From Pusillibacter faecalis (GTDB taxonomy: Bacteria; Bacillota; Clostridia; Oscillospirales; Oscillospiraceae), in the NCBI RefSeq assembly GCF_018408705.1, contig NZ_AP023420.1:1922001-1986000 (forward strand): 64,000 nucleotides of DNA, read 5' to 3'. The translations under genes and the position numbers were made by a program. Positions 33,443 to 42,060 of the stretch are shown piece by piece. Positions within the stretch are counted from its first letter, which is position 1. The number at the start of each line of letters is the position of its first letter. The notes under the pieces are model-generated. The model did not search any database, was not told the DNA's origin, and worked only from the letters and a program-made list of their open reading frames with translations.

Positions 33443-34729
33443 ATGTCACTGGTTGCGCTGTTCGTTCTTTTATTTATAGCCATTTTTGCCACAGTGCCCA
33501 TCGGTATCAGTCTGGGTGGTGCCACGATCCTTACCATGGACTGGTTTACCAGCATGGACACAGTGGTTTCCGCACAGCTTGGCATCACCGGGCTGGATAG
33601 CTTTACGCTCATTGCGATTCCCTATTTCATTTTGGCCGGCGAGTTGATGTCCACCGGCGGTATCTCCCGGCGGATTGTGAATATGGCGCACTGCTTTGTC
33701 AAGAATCTAGTGGGGGGACTTGCCATTATCACAACCTTTGCCTGCACGTTCTTCGCCGCGATCAGCGGCTCCGGTCCCGCCACCGTCTCCGCCATCGGCA
33801 GCATGATGATTCCGGAGATGGAGAAGGAGAAGTACGATAAGGCCTGGGCAACCGCCATCACTTGCTGCGGAGGCATTATCGGCGTCATCATTCCGCCCTC
33901 CATTCCCTTTGTGCTCTTTGGCGTGATTACGGGCTGCTCCATTGGCGAGCTGTTTGTGGCCGGTGTGGTGCCGGGACTTCTGATCTGTGCAGTGCTGTGT
34001 CTGTACAGCTTCTTTGCCTGCAAAAAAAACAGCTATGGCGTGGAAGTGACGACAGATCGCGGACACATGAGCACCTGGGCCACCTTTAAGGATTCCTTTG
34101 CGGCTTTAATGACGCCGCTGATTATCCTCGGCGGCATTTATGCCGGCATCTTTACGCCTACGGAGGCGGCTATCGTTGCTAACGTCTGGGCGCTGATCGC
34201 CGGAAAATTCATCTATAAGGAACTTACCTGGAAGACGCTCAAAACGGCGCTGAAGAATACGGCGCTCACCACCAGCTCCTGTCTATTCACGATTGCCTGC
34301 GCCACCAGCTTCGGTTATCTGCTCACAACGCTGCAGGTCCCCGCCAAGTTCGCCTCGTTCATGATGGGGCTGACCAGCAACAAGTATCTCATTATGCTGA
34401 TGCTGCTGGCATTTCTGTTGGTGATTGGCTGCTTTATGGACAACATCACCTCCATGACCATTTTGACGCCGATCTTCGTACCCATTGTCACAGGGCTTGG
34501 CTATAGCCTGACACACTTCGGCGTTTTCATGACCGTCGCCCTGGCGATTGGGTTTGTCACGCCGCCTTACGGCGCCAATTTGTTTGTGGCTTCCGGTATT
34601 ACGGGCCTGTCCGTGACACAGATTTCCAAAAAGATTTTACCGATGATCGGCGTTTTGATTCTCTGTTTGCTGGTGATTACCTTTGTTCCACAGATCACCA
34701 TGTGGCTTCCCAGCGTGGCCTACAAGTAA
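33443..34729 (+). CDS. TRAP transporter large permease subunit (DctM), cluster A
   Basis: The 428-residue protein has about 12 helices with the DctM repeats: IPYFILAGELMSTGGISRRI near residue 58, AAISGSGPATVSAIGSMMIP near residue 105, IPPSIPFVLFGVITGCSIGE and later FTPTEAAIVANVWALIAGK. It moves substrate inward with Na+ and is the transporter core. It starts three bases after dctQ. The stop is followed within ten bases by a terminator-like hairpin that lies before the M20 gene, so downstream expression may be reduced. Confidence 0.95.
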   Translation: MSLVALFVLLFIAIFATVPIGISLGGATILTMDWFTSMDTVVSAQLGITGLDSFTLIAIPYFILAGELMSTGGISRRIVNMAHCFVKNLVGGLAIITTFACTFFAAISGSGPATVSAIGSMMIPEMEKEKYDKAWATAITCCGGIIGVIIPPSIPFVLFGVITGCSIGELFVAGVVPGLLICAVLCLYSFFACKKNSYGVEVTTDRGHMSTWATFKDSFAALMTPLIILGGIYAGIFTPTEAAIVANVWALIAGKFIYKELTWKTLKTALKNTALTTSSCLFTIACATSFGYLLTTLQVPAKFASFMMGLTSNKYLIMLMLLAFLLVIGCFMDNITSMTILTPIFVPIVTGLGYSLTHFGVFMTVALAIGFVTPPYGANLFVASGITGLSVTQISKKILPMIGVLILCLLVITFVPQITMWLPSVAYK

Positions 34730-34739
34730 GAGAATGGTT

Positions 34740-34771
34740 GTGGGCCAGGAGCGTTGCCGTTCCTGGCCCAC
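34740..34771 (+). terminator. Intra-operon terminator after dctM
   Basis: GTGGGCCAGGA and TCCTGGCCCAC form a perfect 11-bp stem, loop of ten, followed by TTTTATT. It is a good intrinsic terminator, yet the next gene lies 27 bases on without a promoter that I can see, so partial read-through is likely. Confidence 0.75.
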
Positions 34772-34797
34772 TTTTATTAAGAAAGAGAGGTAGCAAT

Positions 34798-36219
34798 ATG
34801 GATATCAACGCGGTCAAAGCCTATATGAACCAGTGGATGGAGGAGAATAAACAGGAGTTTTACACGGCGGCGGACGAGATCTGGGCGTACCCGGAGCTGG
34901 GTTTGGAGGAAACCAGGGCCTTTGGGATTCTCACCGGCCTTTTAAAAAAATATGGCTTTGCGGTGGAGAGCGGACAGGGCGGCATGCCTACCGCCTTTGT
35001 GGCAACGTATGGCACGGGACATCCGGTGGTGGGGATCAACGCAGAATATGACTGCCTGCCGGGGATGTCTCAGAAATGCGACGCGGCTTATCCCTGCCCA
35101 GTGCAGGAGGGAGCCCCGGGGCAGGGCTGCGGCCATAACCTTCTGGGGACCACTGCGGTATTCAGCGCCGTGGCGCTGCGTCATGCGGTGGAGTATTTCC
35201 GGATTCCCTGTACCATCAAGGTTCTGGGCTCTCCTTATGAGGAGGCCAGCGTCGGCAAGGCCCTGATTGGGCGGGAAGGAGTGTACAGGGATTTGGACCT
35301 GATTATGGACTGGCACCCCTGGAACTATAACCGAGCGGACTATGATCGGTGCAACTCCGTTTTCGTCATGAAGTTTCATTTTCACGGCAAATCCGCCCAC
35401 GGAGCCTACCCTTGGGAGGGCAGAAGCGCCCTGGATGCGGGCATGCTCTTTGGCATGTCGCTGGAGATGCTGCGGGAGCATGTCAAGCCCAATGGCCCGG
35501 ATGCGGCCAGTACCATCAACTATACCTTCCAGGACTGCGGGCCCAGCTTTGCCAATGTGGTGCCGGATGTCACCACGGTGCAGCTCTATGGCCGCTTTGC
35601 GGACCTGGAGACCTCCCAGGACGCCTTTGAACGGATTCAGAGCTGTGCCAAGGGGGCCGCGCTGGCAACTGGCACCACCACTGATTATGAGCTGATTACA
35701 TACACCCATCCCAAAATCCCCAACAAGACGCTGGCGGAGGTGGTCCATAGGAACATGGAGCACTACGGCGCTCCGTCCTTTACCCAAGAGGAGCAGGCGT
35801 TTGTCAAGGAGATGCAGGCGTACATGGGCGTGGAGCCCACGGGCCTGGACCTGAGCATTCAGCCCTTCGGTCCCAGCGAGACCATCATCTGCGATACCTC
35901 GGAATTTTCCTGGAATGCGCCGTATGTGACCTTCTGGGTCACAATGGGGCCACAGGGGGTGGGCTGGCATAACTGGATGGTTACAGCCTGTGCCGGAAAC
36001 AGCATCGGGAAAAAGACCATGGACCGGGCGGCACAGATCATGACCTCATCCTGTGCGGAGATCATCACCTCTCCGGAGACAGTGGCAAGAGCCAGGGAGG
36101 AGTGGGAAATGCGCATGGCCGGCCGGACATACCAGTGTTTGCTGCCGGAGGACCATCAGGCGCCGCTAGGGGTGAATCGGGACGTGATGGAGCGGTATTT
36201 CGGCAAGCGCATGGAGTGA
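34798..36219 (+). CDS. M20 family amidohydrolase/peptidase (AbgB-like)
   Basis: The 473-residue protein shows the M20D pattern: GINAEYDCLPGMSQ (metal-binding Asp region), GQGCGHNLLG (Cys/His ligands), GSPYEEASVGK (Glu pair) and the dimerisation domain with FHGKSAHGAYPWEGRSALDA. These enzymes hydrolyse N-acyl or p-aminobenzoyl amino acids, carbamoyl amino acids or indole conjugates. ATG 34798 follows AGAGAGG by about seven bases. Placed directly behind a TRAP transporter, it probably cleaves the imported compound; AbgB-like members often use a partner subunit, which is absent here. Confidence 0.9.
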   Translation: MDINAVKAYMNQWMEENKQEFYTAADEIWAYPELGLEETRAFGILTGLLKKYGFAVESGQGGMPTAFVATYGTGHPVVGINAEYDCLPGMSQKCDAAYPCPVQEGAPGQGCGHNLLGTTAVFSAVALRHAVEYFRIPCTIKVLGSPYEEASVGKALIGREGVYRDLDLIMDWHPWNYNRADYDRCNSVFVMKFHFHGKSAHGAYPWEGRSALDAGMLFGMSLEMLREHVKPNGPDAASTINYTFQDCGPSFANVVPDVTTVQLYGRFADLETSQDAFERIQSCAKGAALATGTTTDYELITYTHPKIPNKTLAEVVHRNMEHYGAPSFTQEEQAFVKEMQAYMGVEPTGLDLSIQPFGPSETIICDTSEFSWNAPYVTFWVTMGPQGVGWHNWMVTACAGNSIGKKTMDRAAQIMTSSCAEIITSPETVARAREEWEMRMAGRTYQCLLPEDHQAPLGVNRDVMERYFGKRME

Positions 36220-36230
36220 GGAGTACTGCT

Positions 36231-37517
36231 GTGGACGAGATCAGAACGCTGCTGGAAGGAGTCCGGCTTCCCCGCATGTTTCGTGTGCGGCAGATATTTG
36301 ACCATACCTGCATCCGGAGAGAGGAACTGAGGAGAACCGTCTCCCATCTGCTGACAGCGGAAAAGCTTGGAAAGCGGATTTGCCCGGGAATGCGGGTTGC
36401 ACTGACAGCGGGCAGCCGGGAGATCTGCAACATGGATGAAATTCTCGCGGCCGCAGTGGAGTGCTTGAAAGAACAGGGAGCAAGGCCGTTTATCGTACCT
36501 GCAATGGGAAGCCACGGCGGGGCGACCGCAGAGGGACAGCGGGAGCTGCTGGCCTCCTATCAGATCACAGAAGAGCGCTGTGGCTGCCCGATCCTCTCTT
36601 CCATGGAGACGGTCCCGATCGGCAGCACGCCAGACGGGCAGACAGTGTTCCTGGACCGGTACGCGGCTGAGGCAGACGGAATCTTGGTTGTGAACCGAAT
36701 GAAGGCTCACACCGGCTTTCGGGGCCGTTATGAGAGCGGCATTTTGAAAATGATGGTAATCGGACTTGGCAAACAGACTGGCGCTGAGGCATGTCACCGT
36801 CGGGGATTCGGCCATATGGCGGAAGATTTGGAGGCCTTTGGGCGGGTTGTCCTGCAGAAGGCGCCCATCCTGGGCGCTATCGCCATCCTGGAAAATGCAT
36901 TCGACGAAACTGCACAGCTGGTGTGGCTGGAGCCGGAGGAAATTCTGGAGCGGGAGCCGGGACTGCTGGAACAGGCTAAAGCCCAAATGCCGCAAATTTT
37001 GCTGCCGGAGTGCGATGTGCTGATTGTCGATGAGATCGGGAAAAATTACAGCGGCACCGGTATGGACCCCAATGTTACCGGCCGGCACGTGACGCCCTAT
37101 TGTTCCGGTGGACTTCGAGTCCAGCGGATTGCCGTCTTGCGCATGAGCGGCAAATCCCATTGCAACGGATACGGGATTGGAGCGGCAGACTGCACCACAC
37201 AGGCGGTTTACCGTACATTGGACCTGCGGGCTATGTATATCAATGGCCTGACCTGCGGAGAGATGGGGCCCTGCCGGATTCCCTGTGTATGGGAAACGGA
37301 AAAGCTTGCCATCCAGGCGGCCGTCCGCATGTGCGAGGGGATTGGGAGACAAGGGCCGCGGATGATCCGGATTCCGAATACACTTTCTCTGGAAAAAATC
37401 ATGGTTTCAGAAAATCTCCGGGCAGAGGTGGAAAAAAATCCCCGGCTGGAAATCCGAGGCGAACCGGAGAACTTCATCTTTGGCGAAGATGGTTGCCTGT
37501 CCTCCTCCATTGGATAG
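36231..37517 (+). CDS. LarA-like (DUF2088) domain protein
   Basis: The 428-residue protein carries the nickel-dependent lactate racemase N-terminal fold: VALTAGSREICNMDEILAAA near residue 60, FIVPAMGSHGGATAEGQREL near residue 85 and NRMKAHTGFRGRYESGILKM near residue 155, the last with the conserved Lys-x-His. LarA racemases epimerise 2-hydroxy acids. However, the diagnostic C-terminal LarA residues are not obvious to me, and many DUF2088 proteins are untested. The start is a GTG seven bases after TGAGGAG. It is the last gene of the TRAP operon and could act on a 2-hydroxy acid product. Confidence 0.78.
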   Translation: MDEIRTLLEGVRLPRMFRVRQIFDHTCIRREELRRTVSHLLTAEKLGKRICPGMRVALTAGSREICNMDEILAAAVECLKEQGARPFIVPAMGSHGGATAEGQRELLASYQITEERCGCPILSSMETVPIGSTPDGQTVFLDRYAAEADGILVVNRMKAHTGFRGRYESGILKMMVIGLGKQTGAEACHRRGFGHMAEDLEAFGRVVLQKAPILGAIAILENAFDETAQLVWLEPEEILEREPGLLEQAKAQMPQILLPECDVLIVDEIGKNYSGTGMDPNVTGRHVTPYCSGGLRVQRIAVLRMSGKSHCNGYGIGAADCTTQAVYRTLDLRAMYINGLTCGEMGPCRIPCVWETEKLAIQAAVRMCEGIGRQGPRMIRIPNTLSLEKIMVSENLRAEVEKNPRLEIRGEPENFIFGEDGCLSSSIG

Positions 37518-37552
37518 GGATCGAGGGAGAGTACGGTTTTATTAGGAATGCA

Positions 37553-37586
37553 CACGGCTCAGGGACCTTACCGTTCCTGAGCTGTG
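37553..37586 (+). terminator. Hairpin after the cluster A operon
   Basis: Fourteen-base arms beginning CACGGCTCAGG, with two G-T pairs and a six-base loop, lie 36 bases past the LarA-like stop. No T-run follows, so termination is uncertain. Confidence 0.45.
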
Positions 37587-37664
37587 CGGTGGACAAGATG
37601 CTTTTTGAAAAAAGCTTGATCAAAAGATGGGCAGATCGCCGCCAAGTACCGCCGCTCTGCAAAA

Positions 37665-37696
37665 AACACCCCGTAACCGGTAAGTTACGGGGTGTT
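37665..37696 (-). terminator. Minus-strand terminator without a present-day gene
   Basis: Perfect 13-bp stem AACACCCCGTAAC with its complement and a T-run only on the minus strand (TTTTTTGC). It probably once ended a minus-strand transcript from the mobile-element remnant to its right. Confidence 0.65.
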
Positions 37697-37806
37697 GGGC
37701 TGACGTTTGCTGCTAGAAAAATACAGGCGAACTGGTTTGCACCCAAACCCAAATCGAAGCGGGTTCGGTTTGGAGCGGAGCGGGGGCACATGAGCTTGCT
37801 CCGACG

Positions 37807-37829
37807 TGGTAGATGATACAGGACTTGAA
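37807..37829 (-). repeat. tRNA-3'-end-like fragment, possible old attachment site
   Basis: These 23 bases match the 3' end of tRNA-Val(GAC) at 53602-53624 at 20 positions (T-arm and acceptor side, starting at the encoded CCA). No tRNA gene is present here. It lies beside an integrase remnant, so it may be half of an old att duplication. Confidence 0.45.
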
Positions 37830-38035
37830 TTGAAGAGAATTCATTTACTCTATACTACTCTGCATGAAATAATTTGAAATTATTTAGCGAGGCTCTGGGC
37901 AAGAGTCCAAGAGCTTTTATCACACCCTGTTGCAGGCTATAAAAAGCAGTTCCCTCTCTCAGAAGGAAGAATTAATTGATTATATTGAAAAAAAGATATT
38001 TATAACGATTTGCTTTTTGAAAAGATACAGATGCA
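37830..38035. other. AT-rich gene-free DNA with a minus-strand terminator
   Basis: I see no gene. AAATAATTTGAAATTATTT (37867-37885) is a small inverted repeat. The hairpin at 38022-38053 is listed separately. Confidence 0.4.
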
Positions 38036-38053
38036 CTATGGCATCTGTATCTT
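38022..38053 (-). terminator. Terminator of the integrase remnant
   Basis: AAGATACAGATGC and its complement (13 bp, perfect) with a six-base loop; the minus-strand product ends TTTTC. It lies immediately behind the integrase pseudogene. Confidence 0.7.
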
Positions 38054-38427
38054 CACTATATGGCCTGCCCGATTACGTTGCACATCGTATCCACCGCTTG
38101 GCACATCATACCCGGCGTGGCGTGAGGGTGCAGGTGCTGAGAGCGAAGCCTGCGCTGTAATGCTCCAGGGGGTGGACGGGGTCTTCGCATCCACCCCGTT
38201 TTTCAGAGAAAAGGTTGCGAAGGTGTGCCTAAGATCGGGAAACCAAATATGTTCCACACCAATGGCTTTTTTCTGCTTCTCCTTGACTCCGGCCTGGATC
38301 TTGCCCGGAAATTTTTTGCTTTCTGCTTCCCGGCTACCAGGTCATAGGACGCCATGAAGAATCTCTTCCACCGGCTGTCCTTCCGCTTGCGGATGCAGCC
38401 CTCACCGTTGCACGTTCCTTTGCCCAT
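38036..38427 (-). pseudogene. Tyrosine recombinase (integrase), internally deleted and frameshifted
   Basis: The N-terminal 45-50 codons (MGKGTCNGEGCIRKRKDSRW) match the AP2-like arm-binding start of Tn916-like integrases. They run straight into the C-terminal catalytic part in another frame: FPDLRHTFATFSLKNGVDAK with the box II Arg and His, then, after another frameshift, LEHYSAGFALSTCTL and QAVDTMCNVIG. About 250 internal codons, including the core-binding domain and the first catalytic Arg, are missing. The usual length is near 390 residues. The start has AAGGGAGAG eight bases upstream and lies just after a DUF6809 gene, the normal order of such elements. Confidence 0.82.
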
Positions 38428-38430
38428 CTA

Positions 38431-38730
38431 TCATCTCTCCCTTCTCGCCAGATCACAGGCCCGATGTTTGTCTTCGGTCTCAAAGTGGCATGGCGGCTGG
38501 TCCGCCAGAAGCTCCTGTTGGATGCCCTGAGCCAGACGATAACCAGAGATGAAGCTGTTGAGACAGGCTTCCTCCCGCAGAGCATTTTCCAGGTCTGCCG
38601 TCTTCAGGAGCAGCTTCTGCTCTGGCTTATTCAGCAGACGGGTGAGGTGCCTGTAGGTCCATTCAATCTTCCTGCCCAGATACTCCGCCCTCCGGGATGT
38701 CGTCTCGAACCTGCAGCAGAGGGCTTTCAT
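38431..38730 (-). CDS. DUF6809-like protein of a mobile element
   Basis: A 99-residue frame reads KALCCRFETTSRRAEYLGRK, EWTYRHLTRLLNKPEQKLLL, LREEACLNSFISGYRLAQGI and ends ACDLARRER. This is the small, helical, charged protein often found immediately upstream of an integrase in Clostridia (DUF6809). Its stop is three bases from the integrase start. The in-frame sequence extends 16 codons further upstream; ATG 38730 is preferred by similarity, though AGGAGG lies 20 bases away. It looks intact, but its partner is dead, so it may be unexpressed. Function unknown. Confidence 0.6.
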   Translation of the reverse strand: MKALCCRFETTSRRAEYLGRKIEWTYRHLTRLLNKPEQKLLLKTADLENALREEACLNSFISGYRLAQGIQQELLADQPPCHFETEDKHRACDLARRER

Positions 38731-38778
38731 ATAATCACGCGTGATGCGCCCCCTCCTGTCAGCGACACACAATGCCAT

Positions 38779-39097
38779 TCTTCACTTAATATCCTTGTTC
38801 CTCTCCTGCCGCAGGAGTAATTTTTATTTGTTACCGTTAGCCAGGTTAAATCACTTCCTCACATTTGACGCAGGAAAGTGGCATGGAATTTGAGGGCAGG
38901 GATCTTTCAAGATGGATGTGTATTTTATGGACCTTGTGGCATAGGTGCTGGCCTTCTTGTCACAAGGACAACTTTTCAAAATGCGGGGTTTATGGGTCAT
39001 TCCCATTAATAATTTCAATTGCATATTACTACGCATTTCTTTGCAAAAATAGTGATAATAACTAAATATAAGCCGGATTTTTATGAATACTGACACA
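38779..39097. other. Gene-free DNA left of the LacI promoter
   Basis: About 320 AT-rich bases without a recognisable gene; a minus-strand frame of 81 codons (38851-39096) has no ribosome binding site or similarity that I can see. It probably belongs to the mobile-element remnant. Confidence 0.4.
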
Positions 39098-39147
39098 TTG
39101 ACAACGTTCCCATAAAAAGTTAGAATACTTCTACAGAAAACGTTCCC
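39098..39147 (+). promoter_or_regulatory. Autoregulated promoter of the LacI-family gene with two operators
   Basis: TTGACA (39098-39103), 17 bp, TAGAAT (39121-39126). Operator-like sites GACAACGTTCCC (39100-39111, over the -35) and GAAAACGTTCCC (39136-39147, near +10) share the AACGTTCCC half of the perfect palindrome GGGAACGTTCCC found further along the cluster. Confidence 0.8.
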
Positions 39148-39168
39148 AAAAGAAGGAGGGAGGATAAT

Positions 39169-40152
39169 TTGATTACGATTAAAGACTTAGCCGCTGCATC
39201 TGGCTTGTCGAAATCCACAGTTTCTCGGGTAATCAATCATTCTCCCAATGTAAAGCCTGAGACGCGGGAACGCGTGATGGAGGCTGTCGAAAAGTTGGGC
39301 TACCAGCCGGATATTCTGGCTCGTGGGATGATTACCGGCATGCTTCCTATGGTGTTGGTAATTGTTGGAGATATTCAAAACCACTACTTTACCCAGGCCT
39401 TGGCAGGTATCGAAACAACCCTGGAAGAACAGGGGTTCATGGTCGTGGTATTTGACAGCAGTTACGACCCAGAGAGGATCGTAACATCTATTCACATGGC
39501 TAAAACCTGCCGCTTTGCTGGAATTATCCCTATGACCGGATTTGGCAGCAAACGGGTCATTTCCACCTTACAGGACTTAGATTGTCCAGTGATATTGTTA
39601 AACTGTCATAGGGACCATGTAGCGTTTGACCGGATCTATGGCGACGACTTTGGCGCCGGATATGCTGCTACTCGGGCACTACTCCGGCGTGGATACCGTC
39701 AAATCTATCACTTCTCCGGCAACTCCACAGAGTCCTTTATCAGCGCGGAGAGGGAGCGAGGCTACCTTGCGGCCATGAAAGAGGCAGGAATCTCAGTTGA
39801 TGGCAGCATGGTGCTCCGAGGTGATCTTCGCCAAGACAGCGGAGCACGGCTGGCAGCGCGGTGTCTAAAGTCGGCAAAGAGTCAGGTAGCCCTTTGCTGT
39901 AACAACTTTTTGATGTGCTTGGGCGCTATGAATTATGCGCAGCAGCATGGCCTGGTCATGTGGAAGGATTATGGAATGGCCATTTGCGAACAACCGCCAG
40001 TCTTCTTTATGAAAAGCGAGTTTATTTATGCGGGCCCCAAGCTCCGGGAGATTGGGAGAGCGGCCGCACAGCTGCTGCTGGATCGCATCAATCATCCAGG
40101 TAGGAAACCAGCAGTTCAGCCGTTTCCAATGTTGGATATATATGACCCATGA
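39169..40152 (+). CDS. LacI/GalR-family transcriptional regulator of cluster B
   Basis: The 327-residue protein starts ITIKDLAAASGLSKSTVSRV, the LacI helix-turn-helix, then the hinge helix VKPETRERVMEAVEKLGYQP. A periplasmic-binding-protein-like sensor domain follows (MVLVIVGDIQNHYFTQALAG, then GFDRIYG-type core near 150-160). The start, read as TTG at 39169, is eight to ten bases after GGAGGGAGG. It should bind palindromic GGGAACGTTCCC-type sites seen at its own promoter and upstream of the TRAP and cupin operons, probably as a repressor released by the substrate. A short hairpin terminator follows. Confidence 0.93.
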   Translation: MITIKDLAAASGLSKSTVSRVINHSPNVKPETRERVMEAVEKLGYQPDILARGMITGMLPMVLVIVGDIQNHYFTQALAGIETTLEEQGFMVVVFDSSYDPERIVTSIHMAKTCRFAGIIPMTGFGSKRVISTLQDLDCPVILLNCHRDHVAFDRIYGDDFGAGYAATRALLRRGYRQIYHFSGNSTESFISAERERGYLAAMKEAGISVDGSMVLRGDLRQDSGARLAARCLKSAKSQVALCCNNFLMCLGAMNYAQQHGLVMWKDYGMAICEQPPVFFMKSEFIYAGPKLREIGRAAAQLLLDRINHPGRKPAVQPFPMLDIYDP

Positions 40153-40175
40153 TCTCCCATCAGATCAGCCTCCCC

Positions 40176-40210
40176 CGCTTTTTGCCTGCCAAAAAGCGAG
40201 GAAGCTTTTT
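40176..40210 (+). terminator. Terminator of the LacI-family gene
   Basis: CGCTTTTTG and CAAAAAGCG (9 bp) with a five-base loop, followed by GAAGCTTTTT. Confidence 0.6.
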
Positions 40211-40211
40211 C

Positions 40212-40336
40212 TATAAAATGGGAACGCTCCCATATTTCGGGTTTGTGCAGGATCTGCATAAACTGCCCGCACAGGTCCGATAAATATTATCCCCCGTTGC
40301 GGGCGATTTTCTTGCACTGTTTTGGGAACGCTCCCA
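40212..40336 (+). promoter_or_regulatory. Control region of the cluster B TRAP operon with two identical operators
   Basis: The 14-bp palindrome TGGGAACGCTCCCA occurs identically at 40219-40232 and 40323-40336, 104 bp apart. The first directly follows TATAAA (40212-40217), a likely -10. The spacing, about ten helical turns, would allow looping by a tetramer. No strong -35 was found. Confidence 0.8.
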
Positions 40337-40447
40337 GAAACAACCTGCTATAGCCAGGAAACGAAGTGCCCGTTCTTACTGGATATGACCGGAGACGGTG
40401 TCTTCGGAACATATAATTTTGCAAATTATAAAAGGAAGGTATGACTT

Positions 40448-41488
40448 ATGAAAAGAAATTGGATGATTCGCGCAAAAAGAATATCAGCGCTACTGTTGGG
40501 AACTGTACTGCTGGGTTCCCTGGCAACTGGCTGCGGCGGCAGCAGTTCCTCTGATAATGACTCTGCTGCCGAGGGGGGCACTACGACCATCCAGATGGCC
40601 ACCGGCGGACAGGATACCCTGCCCAGTTATGCTACAGTGCTGGATGTAATCGATGATATTCAGGAGAACACCGACATTGAGTTCAGCTATTTTGGTTCCC
40701 GTCAGTTGGGCGACGATGCGGAAATCGTGCAGCAGGTCATGGCCGGTACCATTCAGATGGGCGGTACAGCTGCATCTGCCCTGAGCACCTACACGGATTT
40801 GCTGGACGCCTTTACAGTGCCCTTCCTGCTGGATACCTATGAAAAAGAACGGGAGGCTATGGTGAGCGAAGAGGCTCAGGCCATTTTTGATGCCGTGGAA
40901 GAAGAGTTGGGGCTGAAAATCTTTGTGGCCTATGATTCCGGCATGCGCTACTTCGCCAATAATATCCGCCCCATCGAAACCCTGGATGATGTAAAGGGCC
41001 TGGTGCTGCGTGTGGCCCCTGCTGATATTCTGTTAGACTCCTTCTCCGCCATGGGAATCAATCCCTCCACCCTGGCCTATGGCGAATTGTATACCGGTCT
41101 TCAGAATGGTACCATCGACGGTGAGGAAATCAATATTACCTCCATCTATTCCGAAAAGCACTATGAGGTGCTGAAGTATTTCACTGACATGGGTATCTAT
41201 CCCTTCGCTACTGTTATTTTCGCCAACGCTGACTGGTTTAACTCCCTGCCGGCAGATGAGCAGGAGGCTATTCAGAGTGCTTTCACCAACGGCTACAACT
41301 ACCTCTTTGACCAGCACCTGCCTGAGGCGGAGGCTGCCGGCTTGCAGGCAATGGAAGATGCCGGCATTGAAATCTCCAGCGTACAGAATCCACAGGAATT
41401 CCGGGATGCGGTTGCTGATGTGGTAGAGACTTATCGGAACCGGGACGACCTGACCAAAGCTTTTATCGAGATGGCGGAGGGCCTGTGA
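40448..41488 (+). CDS. TRAP transporter substrate-binding lipoprotein (DctP), cluster B
   Basis: The 346-residue protein has a lipoprotein signal (SALLLGTVLLGSLATGCGG, lipobox Cys near residue 29) and a DctP domain. Landmarks are FSYFGSRQLGDDAEIVQQVM, AGTIQMGGTAASALSTYTDL, VLRVAPADILLDSFSAMGIN with the carboxylate-binding Arg, and YTGLQNGTIDGEEINI. It should present an organic acid to the DctQM unit encoded next. Start lies eight bases after AAGGAAGG. It is only distantly similar to the DctP of cluster A, so the two systems probably take different substrates. Confidence 0.94.
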   Translation: MKRNWMIRAKRISALLLGTVLLGSLATGCGGSSSSDNDSAAEGGTTTIQMATGGQDTLPSYATVLDVIDDIQENTDIEFSYFGSRQLGDDAEIVQQVMAGTIQMGGTAASALSTYTDLLDAFTVPFLLDTYEKEREAMVSEEAQAIFDAVEEELGLKIFVAYDSGMRYFANNIRPIETLDDVKGLVLRVAPADILLDSFSAMGINPSTLAYGELYTGLQNGTIDGEEINITSIYSEKHYEVLKYFTDMGIYPFATVIFANADWFNSLPADEQEAIQSAFTNGYNYLFDQHLPEAEAAGLQAMEDAGIEISSVQNPQEFRDAVADVVETYRNRDDLTKAFIEMAEGL

Positions 41489-41526
41489 GCCACCCCGGAA
41501 TCTCTTAAACCAAAGGAGGATTTTGT

Positions 41527-42057
41527 GTGAGAACACTCTTTTCTGCCTACGAAAAACTGATGGATATCATCTACTCCGTGATCCGGATCTGCATTGCCGC
41601 TGCATTGGTGGTTATGGTTGTTGTTACCTTTGTGGAGGTTATTCGCCGCTATGCGTTCGGCCTATCCTTTATCTGGTCTGAGGAATTGGTCCGGTTCCTC
41701 TTGGTAGCTACATCCTTTCTGGGCGGCGCCGCGGCCTATCGGGCCAAGGCTCTGGCTCTGTTGGATCTTGTGACCAGCCGCCTGAACCACGCTACTCAGA
41801 AGATCATCGACATGATCGTGACGATTATGATCATCGGCGTGTGCGGGTATCTCTCGGTGCAAGGCTACGCCTACTCCTTCTCCCCGCAGATTGCCAACAT
41901 GCTCAGTACCGGTTTGGACCTGCAGATGACCTATGTCTATCTGACGATTCCCATCGGCTTTACACTGATTATTCTCTTCGGCATCGAGCATTTGGCCCAG
42001 ACGCTGTTTTTTGCGCCTGATGAGTCAGTCGGAGAACTGAAAGAAAAGGAGGGCTGA
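41527..42057 (+). CDS. TRAP transporter small permease subunit (DctQ), cluster B
   Basis: The 176-residue protein has four membrane helices and the DctQ signature EVIRRYAFGLSFIWSEELVR near residue 38, followed by FLLVATSFLGGAAAYRAKAL and a final helix LTIPIGFTLIILFGIEHLAQ. It pairs with the DctM encoded three bases downstream. The start codon read here is GTG at 41527, six bases after AGGAGG. It has the same length and helix plan as the cluster A subunit, but the sequences differ strongly. Confidence 0.93.
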   Translation: MRTLFSAYEKLMDIIYSVIRICIAAALVVMVVVTFVEVIRRYAFGLSFIWSEELVRFLLVATSFLGGAAAYRAKALALLDLVTSRLNHATQKIIDMIVTIMIIGVCGYLSVQGYAYSFSPQIANMLSTGLDLQMTYVYLTIPIGFTLIILFGIEHLAQTLFFAPDESVGELKEKEG

Positions 42058-42060
42058 TCC

